A stretch of DNA of 52,372 nucleotides, from contig DEXG01000004.1 in NCBI GenBank assembly GCA_002364005.1, positions 71,878 to 124,249 of the forward strand, in the 5' to 3' direction. Positions 33,192 through 41,864 of the stretch are shown piece by piece. Below the pieces are notes generated by a model, which saw only the letters and a list, made by a program, of their open reading frames with translations, ran no database searches and was not told the DNA's origin. Positions within the stretch are counted from its first letter, which is position 1. The number at the start of each line of letters is the position of its first letter. Source of the DNA: Phycisphaerales bacterium UBA3190. GTDB taxonomy: Bacteria > Planctomycetota > Phycisphaerae > Phycisphaerales > UBA1924. Position numbers and translations under genes: made by a program.

Positions 33192-33809
33192 TTGGACGAT
33201 CAGCGAATCAACGAGGGTGTTGTCAGTGCCGCGATCAAGGGTGATCGCGAGGCCTTGTCGCTGCTCTGGGATGATTCGAGGCGGTGGGTCGCGGCGATTG
33301 TGCTGGCCTACAAGCCACGCGAGGCGGATCTTGAAGACCTGCTGCAGCAGATCGCGATGCAGCTCTGCCGAAAGATCTCGACGCTCGACGACCCCAGGGC
33401 GTTCCGAGGCTGGCTCCGCACGATGGCGATCAACCTCGCCCGAGCCGAGGGACGAAAGACGACGCGTCGTAAACGCTCGATGCTCCGATTGGTGGGCATG
33501 CGGGGGGGCGCGGGCTCGCCCGACGAGCGTGTCGACGAGCTGGCCCAGGCCAGCGAGGAATCGCGACGGATCTATCACGCGGCTCGCAGCTTGCCCGCGG
33601 GCTATCGCGAGCCGGTGCTGCTGCGATGCCTGCAGTCGATGAGCTACGAGCAGATCAGCGATGCGATGGGACTGCCCGTGACGACGATCGAGACCCGCAT
33701 CGCACGGGGTCGGCGCATGCTGCGTGAGATGCTCGCGCAGCAGAAGAAGCACGAAGAATCACAACACCGAGCGGTATTGCAGGGCTCGGCGACCGGAGGT
33801 GCACCATGA
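33192..33809 (+). CDS. ECF-family RNA polymerase sigma factor
   Basis: Region 2 spans about residues 15-85 (EALSLLWDDSRRWVAAIVLAYKPREADLEDLLQQIAMQLCRKI, then FRGWLRTMAINLARAEGRK) and region 4 about 135-190 (LPAGYREPVLLRCLQSMSYEQISDAMGLPVTTIETRIARGRRMLREML). These are the -10- and -35-binding parts of extracytoplasmic function sigma factors. No ATG exists near the N-terminus; TTG 33192 has GGAGGG 11 bases upstream and is preferred over TTG 33159. The stop overlaps the start of the next gene (ATGA), as is usual for a sigma/anti-sigma pair. Confidence 0.9.
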   Translation: MDDQRINEGVVSAAIKGDREALSLLWDDSRRWVAAIVLAYKPREADLEDLLQQIAMQLCRKISTLDDPRAFRGWLRTMAINLARAEGRKTTRRKRSMLRLVGMRGGAGSPDERVDELAQASEESRRIYHAARSLPAGYREPVLLRCLQSMSYEQISDAMGLPVTTIETRIARGRRMLREMLAQQKKHEESQHRAVLQGSATGGAP

Positions 33810-34507
33810 GTGCAGAGAATACCAATCAGAACCATGACGATCTGCTCGACGAGTTGCTGCCAGACAGCGCGCGGGATCTGCTGATCTCGCGGGTGATCGA
33901 CGGGCGTGCCAGCACGAGCGACTGGGATCGTTTTCGTGCGCTCGCTTCGCGCGAGCCGGAGATCTGGTGCGAGCTTGCCGAGACCCAGGAACAGCACGAA
34001 GCGGTGCGCTGCGAGCTGGCCGGTGCCATCGCGGCTGCCGATCAGATCGATCTTCCCGTTGGCCCGATCGACGACACCCACACGCGTGAGCGTCTGGGGA
34101 TGGTCGGCAAGTGGGGCGGCTGGGCGTTGGCGGCGGCCTTGCTGCTGGCGTGGTCCCTGGGGTATCCCATGCTGCCCGCCCAGGGCGGATCCGGTAATGG
34201 GACACAGACGGCCGGGCTGCCCGTCGGCGGGTTGGGCGGCATCGGTCTCACCGAGGCCGAGCCCGAGCAGGCGTTCGAGCAGTACATGAGCGCCGGGCAG
34301 AAGGCCGGGCGTGTGATCGCCGAGATGCCCGAGCAGGTCGTGGTCGAGACCCGTCCGATGCCCGACGGCTCGATCGAAGTCATGTACCTGCGACAAGTCA
34401 TCGAGCGTCGCGTGATCGACCAGGCGTACCGCCAGGTGCGTGATGACGCGGGCAACACCATCGCGGTGCCCGTGCGTTTCGAGCCCAGAACGAACAACGC
34501 GTACTGA
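33806..34507 (+). CDS. Putative anti-sigma factor, single-span membrane protein
   Basis: The N-terminal 90 residues are soluble and acidic (LLDELLPDSARDLLISRVIDGRASTSDWDRFRALASREPEIWCELAETQEQHEAV), similar in style to cytoplasmic anti-sigma domains. One membrane segment lies near residues 105-125 (WGGWALAAALLLAWSLGYPML), followed by an external part of about 110 residues with a VVVETRPMPDGSIEVMYLRQVIERRVID core. It has no zinc HxxxCxxC motif. Its four-base overlap with the sigma gene is the main support for its role. Confidence 0.7.
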   Translation: MSAENTNQNHDDLLDELLPDSARDLLISRVIDGRASTSDWDRFRALASREPEIWCELAETQEQHEAVRCELAGAIAAADQIDLPVGPIDDTHTRERLGMVGKWGGWALAAALLLAWSLGYPMLPAQGGSGNGTQTAGLPVGGLGGIGLTEAEPEQAFEQYMSAGQKAGRVIAEMPEQVVVETRPMPDGSIEVMYLRQVIERRVIDQAYRQVRDDAGNTIAVPVRFEPRTNNAY

Positions 34508-34614
34508 ATCACAACACAAAACAAACTTGATATTCACCGACAGCAAGTACCAACAAGCGCATCCACGCTGTTGAGAACAACAAACCACCGACACGACCCT
34601 ACAGGAGTACAGCC

Positions 34615-35976
34615 ATGAACATTCGATCCACCATCACACAGCACGCGATCGTTGGTGCCCTGATCGCGGCAACCGGTTTGCCCGCTTCGATGGCGCAGGC
34701 CCAGTTCCGTGTTCAGTACAACGACAACCAAGAGAAGGCATCGCTTCCTGAAACAACGAAGCAAACGAACGAGCATGTCATCGTGATCCAGAGCAATGAC
34801 GACGAGCACAGCTACGAGGTCAAGATTGTCAACGGCATCGTGAACCTGGCCAAGCTCGACGGGACCAAGCTCGATCACGACCGCATCAAGCTCGAGGGCG
34901 ATCTGATCCTCTTCCTGTCTGACGATGGCAAGGTCCTGCATGAACTCAAGTCCCCGGGCATTGCTCAGTGGACGCAGGGCAAGCCCGCACAGATGGCCTG
35001 GCTTACCCGATCCGGTGATCATGATGACGATGAATCGATCTTCATCGCCACCAACGATCAGCAGCCCAAGGTCATGCTGGGCATCAACCTCGGCGAGCCA
35101 AGCGACGCGATGCGGAAACAGCTCAAGCTCGGGGCGGATCAGAAGGTGATCCTGGTTGAGAAGGTCATCGACGGCCTCCCCGCCAAGAAGGCCGGGCTCG
35201 AAGACTTCGATGTCATCCTCTCGATCGATGGCAGCGACTATGCCGACGGCCAGGTGCTCACCAAAGTCATGAGCGGCAAGAAAGCCGGCGACGAACTCAA
35301 GCTCGTCGTGCTGCGTGGTGGCGAGAAGCTCAAGCTGACCGCGGAGCTCAGCGAGTACGACGCCAAGAAGCTCGGCATCACGAGCGTCGCCGTGGCCCCG
35401 TCGGCACCCGCCAGCCCACGCTTCCCGCAGTTGAGCAGAGACCTTGACCTGAACATGGACTTCAACTTCGGGCCGGACCTGCACGAAAAGCTTTTGGGTG
35501 CACTCAACGCATCCGGGCTCAGTGAAGAGCAGGTTGAGCGGGTGCAGTCACAACTGCGTGAGCAGCTCGGTGATTTCGAGCATTTCTTCAGCAGCAAGGA
35601 TGGCAACATTGCCTTTGAGTTCTCCTCTGATCACTCGGCTCAAGATCAGGACGAGCACATCCTCGAGCTTGAACAGAAGACCGCCGAAATCCATGAGCGC
35701 TTGCAAGATCAACAGCGAGAGTTCGCCGCGGTCGCCCGTGATAAGGCCCGCCAGGCGATGCGTGAAGCCGAACGCCAGGTCATGGAGATGCGCGACGGGC
35801 GTCTGATTGTTCGCAACGCCGAGCAGATGGAGACGGAACTGGACAAGCTGGAAGAACGCCTTTCCAACATGGAGTCCCGCCTGGAAGCCCAGATGTCGCG
35901 TTTCGAGTCCCAGATGGATCGCATCACCAGCATGTTCGAGCGCCTCATGGACCGGCTCGAAGAGGATGAAGATTAA
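34615..35976 (+). CDS. Secreted PDZ-domain protein with a C-terminal coiled coil
   Basis: A signal peptide (AIVGALIAATGLPASMAQAQ) begins the 453-residue protein. A small beta domain follows. A PDZ domain at about 155-255 has MLGINLGEPSDAMRKQL, VILVEKVIDGLPAKKAGLEDFDVILSIDGSDY and GDELKLVVLRGG. The C-terminal 120 residues are strongly helical and charged (EQMETELDKLEERLSNMESRLEAQMSRFESQMDRITSMFERLMDRLEEDED), a probable coiled coil. There is no protease domain, so it is likely a substrate-binding or sensing partner. AGGAG precedes the start. It follows the sigma/anti-sigma pair after 107 bp of A/C-rich, apparently unstructured leader. Confidence 0.8.
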   Translation: MNIRSTITQHAIVGALIAATGLPASMAQAQFRVQYNDNQEKASLPETTKQTNEHVIVIQSNDDEHSYEVKIVNGIVNLAKLDGTKLDHDRIKLEGDLILFLSDDGKVLHELKSPGIAQWTQGKPAQMAWLTRSGDHDDDESIFIATNDQQPKVMLGINLGEPSDAMRKQLKLGADQKVILVEKVIDGLPAKKAGLEDFDVILSIDGSDYADGQVLTKVMSGKKAGDELKLVVLRGGEKLKLTAELSEYDAKKLGITSVAVAPSAPASPRFPQLSRDLDLNMDFNFGPDLHEKLLGALNASGLSEEQVERVQSQLREQLGDFEHFFSSKDGNIAFEFSSDHSAQDQDEHILELEQKTAEIHERLQDQQREFAAVARDKARQAMREAERQVMEMRDGRLIVRNAEQMETELDKLEERLSNMESRLEAQMSRFESQMDRITSMFERLMDRLEEDED

Positions 35977-36005
35977 ACCATCTTCAAGAACCGTTCCAGA
36001 GAAGC

Positions 36006-36247
36006 TGATTCACCCGGGAATTTGTGAATCACACGAAACTTCTGTTCACGAACGCGGTAATTGATGAAAACGGGGCGCTCCTGGTCCCAACCACACATCA
36101 ACGGCTGAGATGTTCGGGGGAGAGCCCCGGACCAACAGCGTCAAAGACAGCCGTTGACGACATCCTGACCACGACGCCGATCCTGATTTATCAGGGTCGA
36201 ACCCGGCAGCTGCGTGTAGAGACCCCGCGCAGCTGCCATTTTTTATT
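36006..36247 (+). ncRNA. Candidate structured RNA ending in an intrinsic terminator
   Basis: This gap (35977-36330) contains a run of stems: an 8-bp stem (36006-36013 with 36024-36031); a 10-bp perfect stem (TCAACGGCTG 36098-36107 with CAGCCGTTGA 36148-36157) enclosing an 8-bp GC-rich hairpin (36112-36132); a small CCTGA-TTTA-TCAGG hairpin (36182-36195); and a terminator (36205-36246). It may be an independent small RNA, a structured 3' end of the PDZ gene message, or a leader that attenuates moxR, which starts 84 bases after the T-run. I do not recognise a known riboswitch. Confidence 0.45.
36205..36246 (+). terminator. Intrinsic terminator upstream of moxR
   Basis: Perfect 10-bp arms GGCAGCTGCG (36205-36214) and CGCAGCTGCC (36228-36237) are followed by ATTTTTTAT. 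It ends whatever transcript crosses 35977-36204. Confidence 0.88.
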
Positions 36248-36330
36248 CATGATCGCTGATCGGTCGCAATGAACCCTCGCCTGTGTGTGTTCGGTATGAT
36301 GGAGCAGCATCACGCCAAGGAGGTCAGCGC

Positions 36331-37395
36331 ATGCACCCATCAGGACCAGGCAACCAGAGCGAGGGCGAGCAGATGCTCGCACAGGTCAGAGAGCACTACG
36401 ACGCGTTGCGGGGCGAGATCTCCAAGGTGATCGTGGGGCAGGACGAGGTCGTCGACCAGATCCTGCTGGCGATCTTCTCACGCGGGCACGCGATGCTCGT
36501 GGGGGTCCCCGGGCTGGCCAAGACCCTGCTGATCTCCACCATCGCACGCGCCATGTCGCTGGACTTCTCACGCATCCAGTTCACCCCCGACCTGATGCCC
36601 AGCGATATCACCGGCACCGAGGTGATCGAGGAAGACAAGGCGACGGGGCACCGCTCGCTGCGATTCGTCAAGGGCCCCATCTTCGCCAATGTCGTGCTTG
36701 CTGATGAGATCAACCGGACGCCACCCAAGACACAGGCGGCATTGCTCGAAGCCATGCAGGAGCGACAGGTCACCACCGGCGGCACGCGCCACGCCCTGCC
36801 CGCTCCGTTCTTTGTGCTGGCGACCCAGAACCCGCTGGAGCAGGAGGGGACCTACCCGCTCCCCGAGGCCCAGCTCGATCGCTTCATGGTCCAGGTGCTG
36901 GTGCGCTACCCGAGCGAGGAAGAAGAGCTTGAGGTCATCCGGCGCAGCGCCAACAAGGACGAGGTCGATATCAAGCCCGTGATCGATGGCGACCAGATCG
37001 CGCGCGTCCAGAAAATCATCCGGAGCGTCCCCGTCCCCGAGCATGTCATGCGATATGCCCTGCGGCTGGTGCGCTCGACCCGTGCCGGCGAGGGCTTCGC
37101 GGTCCCCGATATCGTGCGTGACTATGTGAGCTGGGGTGCGGGCCCGCGTGCCAGCGAATCGCTCATCCAGGGTGCCCGGGCCCATGCGATGCTCGTGGGC
37201 AACGGGATCGTGAGCATCGAATCGGTCCGAGCCGTGGCCCATCCCGTGCTGCGCCACCGGGTGCTGACCAACTTCAATGCCCAGGCCGACCAGGTCGGGA
37301 TCGATCAGATCATCGATACGCTGCTGCGGGAGATCCCCGAAGACGCCCGCGATGAGCAGGCACGGGCGATCAGTGACCCGGCGATCCGCTCCTAA
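36331..37395 (+). CDS. MoxR-type AAA+ ATPase
   Basis: MoxR ATPases act as chaperones for maturation of metalloenzymes or surface proteins. The 354-residue protein has IVGQDEVVDQILLAI near residue 30, Walker A GVPGLAKT near 55, FTPDLMPSDITGTEVI, Walker B VVLADEINRTPPKTQAALLEAMQERQVT near 125, and sensor 1 FVLATQNPLEQEGTYPLPEAQLDRF near 165. ATG 36331 has a textbook AAGGAGG at good spacing. The usual DUF58 and VWA partner genes do not follow; an Rrf2 regulator gene comes next. Confidence 0.93.
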   Translation: MHPSGPGNQSEGEQMLAQVREHYDALRGEISKVIVGQDEVVDQILLAIFSRGHAMLVGVPGLAKTLLISTIARAMSLDFSRIQFTPDLMPSDITGTEVIEEDKATGHRSLRFVKGPIFANVVLADEINRTPPKTQAALLEAMQERQVTTGGTRHALPAPFFVLATQNPLEQEGTYPLPEAQLDRFMVQVLVRYPSEEEELEVIRRSANKDEVDIKPVIDGDQIARVQKIIRSVPVPEHVMRYALRLVRSTRAGEGFAVPDIVRDYVSWGAGPRASESLIQGARAHAMLVGNGIVSIESVRAVAHPVLRHRVLTNFNAQADQVGIDQIIDTLLREIPEDARDEQARAISDPAIRS

Positions 37396-37450
37396 GGGAC
37401 GGGGCTGGGTCAGGTTCTCTGCCGATCTGGACCCTTCGGTCGATAATGTG

Positions 37451-37479
37451 TTGAGAGTCATTCGCAATACCGATACACT
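37451..37479 (+). promoter_or_regulatory. Candidate sigma-70 promoter for the Rrf2 gene
   Basis: TTGAGA (37451-37456) and TACACT (37474-37479) are separated by 17 bases, 35 bases before the first possible start codon. Rrf2 proteins often bind their own promoter, but I cannot identify an operator with confidence. Confidence 0.45.
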
Positions 37480-37514
37480 GACCCGATCAATAGAGTTGTT
37501 CTTGAAGACAGATC

Positions 37515-38012
37515 GTGACCACAGGGAACATCAGCTTGCTCTCACAAACCACTGAATACGCACTGCGAGCCATGAGCTGTCTGGCGTACATGCCCGATGA
37601 TCTGGTATCGACCGCCGAGCTTGCCGAGGTGACGCATGTCCCGATGAACTACCTGGCCAAGGTGCTCCAGTCACTGGCCAAGGCCGATCTGATCACGGGC
37701 CGGCGCGGGGTTGGCGGGGGATATCGTCTGGCGCGACCGGCGTCTGAGATCTCCATGCTCGATGTCATCAACGCGATCAACCCGATCGAGCGTATTACCG
37801 AGTGCCCGCTGAAGCTTGAGAACCACACGGGCAAGCTCTGCCCGTTGCATTCCCGCCTCGATGAGGCGGCACGATCGATTATCGATCGGTTCGGGGGCAT
37901 CTCCCTGCACGACATGCTCGCAGAGGACCCCACGACCCGCCCGCTCTGCAACACGGAGATGACGGCCCGGGTCGACATCACGCTTGGCGGGATCAATCCC
38001 AAGAAGAGCTGA
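37515..38012 (+). CDS. Rrf2 family transcriptional regulator
   Basis: The winged-helix N-terminus is typical: SQTTEYALRAMSCLAYMP, VSTAELAEVTHVPMNYLAKVLQSLAKADLITGRRGVGGGYRLARP. The sensing region has TECPLKLENHTGKLCPLHSRLDEA with cysteines 12 residues apart, and a further LCNTEM cysteine. Three cysteines could hold an iron-sulfur cluster as in NsrR or IscR relatives, but the spacing differs from both. GTG 37515 is used; TTG 37536 has AGGGAA eight bases upstream and may be the true start. Confidence 0.88.
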   Translation: MTTGNISLLSQTTEYALRAMSCLAYMPDDLVSTAELAEVTHVPMNYLAKVLQSLAKADLITGRRGVGGGYRLARPASEISMLDVINAINPIERITECPLKLENHTGKLCPLHSRLDEAARSIIDRFGGISLHDMLAEDPTTRPLCNTEMTARVDITLGGINPKKS

Positions 38013-38065
38013 TGATCGGGTCCTGTTCCCAGTGACCCGGCCTGCCCGTGCGTGTACGATCGTGC

Positions 38066-39766
38066 GTGAGCGAACAAACGAACATCGAATCTGAACGCGT
38101 CGACGAATCCCCCGAGCTGAGCGAGGCGGATATCCATCGTCTTGAGCTGCAGCGTCGTGAGAACCGGGACGCGGTACGCATGCTTGGTTTCAACCCCTAC
38201 GGGCAACGCAGCGATGCGCTGATGACGCTCGCGCAGGCACACGCCGCGTTCGATGAGGGCGCGGACCTTGAGAACAAGGAATCGACCCAGGCACGCAAGC
38301 AGGCCAAGCGGGATACTCCCGACACGCCCGAGTCGGAGCTGCCTGCGATCGTCGACCAGCGCCCCATCGTGCGTGTGGCCGGTCGCGTTGTGCTCAGCCG
38401 GGACAATGGCAAGCTGATCTGGCTCAACCTGCGTGACCACACCAACGACAGCTTCCAGATCGCGGTATCCAAGCGAGACTGTGATGAGAACGGGTTCAAG
38501 CTCGCCAAGCTGCTCGACAACGGCGACATCATCATCGCCCAGGGCCCGCTGACCAAGACCAACACGGGCGAGGTCACATGCTGGGCCAGCACGCTCGAGC
38601 CGGCGAGCAAGTGCCTGGTGCCCCCGCCCGAGAAGCGACTGGGCCTGCAGGACCCTGACGCGCGATACCGCCAGCGCTACATCGATATGTGGTCGAACCC
38701 CGATACGACCCGCACGCTGCTGCTGCGTTCCAAGCTGATGAGCGCGATGCGTCGGTATTTGGAAACCAACGAGTTTGTCGAGGTCGAGACACCCGTGCTG
38801 CAGACGCAGGCGGGCGGGGCGGCGGCCAAGCCGTTCTTCACGCACATGAACGCGTTGCACCTGGACCTGTCGCTGCGTATCGCGCCCGAGCTGTACCTCA
38901 AGCGGCTGCTGGTGGGCGGCATGCCCCGCGTGTTCGAGGTCAGCCGCAACTTCCGCAACGAGGGGCTCGACAAGAGCCACAACCCCGAGTTCACGAGTCT
39001 CGAGGTCTATCAGGCGTTCGGAAACTACGAGACGATGCTGATGCTGACCGAGGGGTTGATCCAGGAGCTGGCGCAGCTGGCGGCCAGCGAGCAGGGCATC
39101 AGTGCCGCCGCCATGCCCTTCGGCGAGTGGCTGATCGACTACGAGAAGCCCTTCGAGCAGATCACCTACGCCGAACTGTTCGAGAAGGCCATGGGCTTCT
39201 CGATGGGCGACATGGACAAGGTGCGCGATGCGTGCGCGGCTCGCGGGCTCAAGACCAAGAGCGAGGACGGCACCCCGATCGCGGACATCTTCCTTGTCAA
39301 CGAGTTGTTCGAGGGAGTCGCGGAGGATCTGATCGATCCGGCGCGACCAACCTTCGTGCTCGATTACCCCGCGTCGCTCTCGCCGCTGACTCGGCCCAAG
39401 GCCGGGACTGAATCGGACCCGGTGCCCCTGGCCGAGCGGTGGGATCTGTTCATCGGCGGCATGGAGATCGGCCCGGCGTACACCGAGCTCAACGACCCTG
39501 ATGTGCAGGCGCAGAAGTTCAAGGAACAGCTCGCGGGCGTTGACGACGAGGAGTCGACCTTCAGGAGCTTCGACGAAGACTTCGTCAACGCGCTCAAGGT
39601 GGGGATGCCTCCTGCCGGCGGTCTGGGGCTGGGCATGGACCGCTTGGTCATGCTGCTGGGCAACCAGCGCACCATCCGAGATGTGCTGCCCTTCCCGATG
39701 ATGAAGCCCCTGCGTCCCGGCCCTGCCGCGACCCAAGAGGATGAATCCGAATCAAGCGATCACTGA
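38066..39766 (+). CDS. lysS: Lysyl-tRNA synthetase, class II
   Basis: The N-terminal extension is followed by an OB-fold anticodon-binding domain (VRVAGRVVLSRDNGKLIWLNLRD). The class II catalytic core has motif 1 (LLLRSKLMSAMRRYLETNEFVEVETPVLQTQAGGAAAKPF), motif 2 (FEVSRNFRNEGLDKSHNPEFTSLEVYQAF) and motif 3 (GGLGLGMDRLVMLL). It charges tRNA-Lys. At 566 residues it is longer than the usual 500; the extra residues are mainly in the N-terminus and the OB region. GTG 38066 (VSEQTN) is preferred, but GTG 38048 is in frame. A strong terminator follows. Confidence 0.96.
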   Translation: MSEQTNIESERVDESPELSEADIHRLELQRRENRDAVRMLGFNPYGQRSDALMTLAQAHAAFDEGADLENKESTQARKQAKRDTPDTPESELPAIVDQRPIVRVAGRVVLSRDNGKLIWLNLRDHTNDSFQIAVSKRDCDENGFKLAKLLDNGDIIIAQGPLTKTNTGEVTCWASTLEPASKCLVPPPEKRLGLQDPDARYRQRYIDMWSNPDTTRTLLLRSKLMSAMRRYLETNEFVEVETPVLQTQAGGAAAKPFFTHMNALHLDLSLRIAPELYLKRLLVGGMPRVFEVSRNFRNEGLDKSHNPEFTSLEVYQAFGNYETMLMLTEGLIQELAQLAASEQGISAAAMPFGEWLIDYEKPFEQITYAELFEKAMGFSMGDMDKVRDACAARGLKTKSEDGTPIADIFLVNELFEGVAEDLIDPARPTFVLDYPASLSPLTRPKAGTESDPVPLAERWDLFIGGMEIGPAYTELNDPDVQAQKFKEQLAGVDDEESTFRSFDEDFVNALKVGMPPAGGLGLGMDRLVMLLGNQRTIRDVLPFPMMKPLRPGPAATQEDESESSDH

Positions 39767-39796
39767 TCCAGCGAATCGGGCTGATCATACAAGCGT

Positions 39797-39831
39797 AAAA
39801 AAACACCCCGCTTGGTGCGGGGTGTTTTTGT
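39797..39831. terminator. Bidirectional intrinsic terminator
   Basis: Arms ACACCCCGC (39803-39811) and GCGGGGTGT (39817-39825) with a five-base loop have an A-run on the left and a T-run on the right, so it can end lysS and the convergent gene at 39865. Confidence 0.93.
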
Positions 39832-39864
39832 ATAAGTCTTGATATCGGTCTGGAAGCGGTTCGA

Positions 39865-40989
39865 TCAGTTGTCGGTCTGATCAGATTCGCTTTCCTGTTC
39901 AGCTTGTTTCTTTTGCTGATCAACACTGTTGAAACGAACCTCGTCTGTGCGTTTGTCGGTGATCTTGAGACCCATGGCATCGCCCTCCATGATCTTCTTG
40001 CGATCATGCATGACATCGATTGCAGAGATAGTCGGCGAGAGGTTCTCAAACTCGCGGTTCTCACGCAGGGCGGTGAAGATCTTCATGCCCTCGTCGTAGC
40101 TGAGCTTCCTGAACGCGTTGTCGAACTCTTCGATCTGCAGCATCTGTTCTGCTGGATCGAGGCTGGGGACCTTTTCAAGCTTGGCCAGCGCCTCTACTTC
40201 GCTCGAATCCAGATCCGTGGCATCGACGATCTTGCCGATATTGGACATCAGCTCGACGAGCAGCCCCTCATAGGCGAGCTTGGCTTCTTGCAGCGAGTCG
40301 TCGAGGACGAACCGCATGACCTCTTCGAGACCCTTCTCGCCGTCGAGCACCTGGATCTCATCGGTGATGGCCTTCTTGTACTCGCGCACGATGTGCTTGT
40401 TCATGCCGCCCTGGACGCGGGTGAGGATCTGCCGGTTCAGCAGGTCCTGGCTCAGGGTGACCTCGGGGACGAGCGGCTTGATCATGTCGGCGGCTCGGCC
40501 CATCTCGTTGATGTCGCCCATGTTCAGGTTCTCGATCATGCCGTTGGTCAGTTCCCAGTAGAGATCGAGGTTGTCGATGACCGAGGTTTCCATCTTGTAG
40601 CGACGCAGGTAGACCAGCGGCATGATGGCTTCAGCGGTTTTGGGGCCGACCGTTGGGTTCGAGCGGAGCGCGAGGATGTCCGGGAGCTGACGCAGACGCG
40701 CGATACGCCCGTCGGGCCCGGTCTGTGCGAGCTTGGGGTAAGGGACATCGGTCGGAAGATCGGCTTCGTTGTTGCGATCGCGTCGACGAATCTCCATGCC
40801 CTCCTGAGGCTGCGGCTCCTGGTTGGGGCGCGAAGCGGGCTGAGGAGTAGGTTTGGGTGCAGGGGTGTAGGTGGGCTGATCGTTCGCCGGCTTAGTTGGC
40901 GGCGGTGCGACCTGCGCGTTGCTGGCGGCGGCGAAAATACTCATCGCGAGACCACACGCGATCACAAGTGTCTGTTTTTGGCGGTTCAT
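39865..40989 (-). CDS. Secreted protein of unknown function
   Basis: A signal peptide (QTLVIACGLAMSIFAAASNAQ) is followed by a proline/glutamine-rich linker (about residues 26-62). The remaining 300 residues appear mostly helical, with many charged residues and blocks such as LPDILALRSNPTVGPKTAEAIMPLVYLRRYKMETSVIDNLDLYWELTNGMIENLNM and KHIVREYKKAITDEIQVLDGEKGLEEVMRFVLDDSLQEAKLAYE. There are no cysteines after the signal region and no membrane segments. I do not recognise a family. Upstream (40990-41273) there is no gene, only weak inverted repeats near 41095-41150. Confidence 0.75.
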   Translation of the reverse strand: MNRQKQTLVIACGLAMSIFAAASNAQVAPPPTKPANDQPTYTPAPKPTPQPASRPNQEPQPQEGMEIRRRDRNNEADLPTDVPYPKLAQTGPDGRIARLRQLPDILALRSNPTVGPKTAEAIMPLVYLRRYKMETSVIDNLDLYWELTNGMIENLNMGDINEMGRAADMIKPLVPEVTLSQDLLNRQILTRVQGGMNKHIVREYKKAITDEIQVLDGEKGLEEVMRFVLDDSLQEAKLAYEGLLVELMSNIGKIVDATDLDSSEVEALAKLEKVPSLDPAEQMLQIEEFDNAFRKLSYDEGMKIFTALRENREFENLSPTISAIDVMHDRKKIMEGDAMGLKITDKRTDEVRFNSVDQQKKQAEQESESDQTDN

Positions 40990-41273
40990 GTCTGAATCCT
41001 CCCGATTCCGAATCTGGTTGGGGTGCCCAATCGATGGGGACGCCCGAACTGGCTGTACAAATATGTCCGTATCCCGATGTCATCCCCGGGCGATGATGCC
41101 CAGGCACAGATGCGAAGGGCATCCGTGCGGATATCATCGGTTCAGCAGCTTGCTGACCCAAGTACAACGACCCGGGCTCGTAATTATGTCGCACGAACCC
41201 ATGAGATGTAGCTATTTCGCGTTTTTTTCGTCCAAACAACACTCTTCTCGGTCCAAACACCAACCGCACAACC

Positions 41274-41849
41274 ATGACCAAATCAACACTCATGACCAGC
41301 AACACCGATCGAACAACCCTCGCCCGAGCCATCGCCGACGCATCACTGCTGCGGGGCACCTTCACCCTGCGATCGGGGCGGACGAGCAACTATTACCTCG
41401 ATAAGTACAAGTTCTCCACACGCCCCGAGGTGCTCACGCAGCTCGGGCCGCTGTTCGCCCAGATCGTCGAGCAGGTGAGTCAGGCCCACGGCCAGGTCGT
41501 GCGTCTGGCGGGTGCCGAGCTGGGCGGGATCCCGCTGGTCACCGTCGCCTCGCTGCAGACCGGGCTGCCCAGCATCTTCGTCCGCAACGCCAAAAAAGAC
41601 TACGGCACGGCCAAGCAGGTCGAGGGCGAGGTCAATCAGGGCGATGTCGTCGTATTCGTCGAAGATGTCGCGACCACAGGCGGCCAGGCGCTCGAAGCAG
41701 TCGAAGTCCTCAAGGGGCTCGGGGCCAAGGTCCCGGCGATCATCAGCGTGATCGATCGCCAAGAAGGCGCCCGTGAGAACATCGAGGGCGCGGGCGTGGA
41801 GTTCCACGCCCTGTTCACCAAGAGCGATCTGGGCGTCGAAGACGAGTGA
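41274..41849 (+). CDS. pyrE: Orotate phosphoribosyltransferase
   Basis: PyrE joins orotate to PRPP in pyrimidine synthesis. The N-terminal LLRGTFTLRSGRTSNYYLDKYKF and the PRPP-binding loop VVVFVEDVATTGGQALEAVEVLKGLGA near residue 125 are diagnostic, and the flexible loop has RNAKKDYGTAKQVEG. ATG 41274 is used; ATG 41292 (MTSNTD) is equally good. It is a single gene convergent with the lptG-like gene, separated by 15 bp. Confidence 0.94.
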   Translation: MTKSTLMTSNTDRTTLARAIADASLLRGTFTLRSGRTSNYYLDKYKFSTRPEVLTQLGPLFAQIVEQVSQAHGQVVRLAGAELGGIPLVTVASLQTGLPSIFVRNAKKDYGTAKQVEGEVNQGDVVVFVEDVATTGGQALEAVEVLKGLGAKVPAIISVIDRQEGARENIEGAGVEFHALFTKSDLGVEDE

Positions 41850-41864
41850 TCCAAGCTCGGGGAA

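Noticed and set aside
36098..36157. CTGAGA in the structured RNA suggested a thiamine riboswitch
   Set aside because: The other conserved blocks of that riboswitch are absent and moxR is not a thiamine gene.
36190..36210. GGGTCGAACCC resembled a tRNA T-arm
   Set aside because: The T-loop consensus is incomplete and no acceptor, D or anticodon arm surrounds it.
36024..36272. 82-codon open frame in the gap before moxR
   Set aside because: It runs through a GC hairpin and a T-rich terminator and has no ribosome binding site or recognisable domain.
41095..41150. Weak inverted repeats upstream of pyrE
   Set aside because: Short, imperfect arms with no T-run and no clear relation to either gene; within chance for this base composition.
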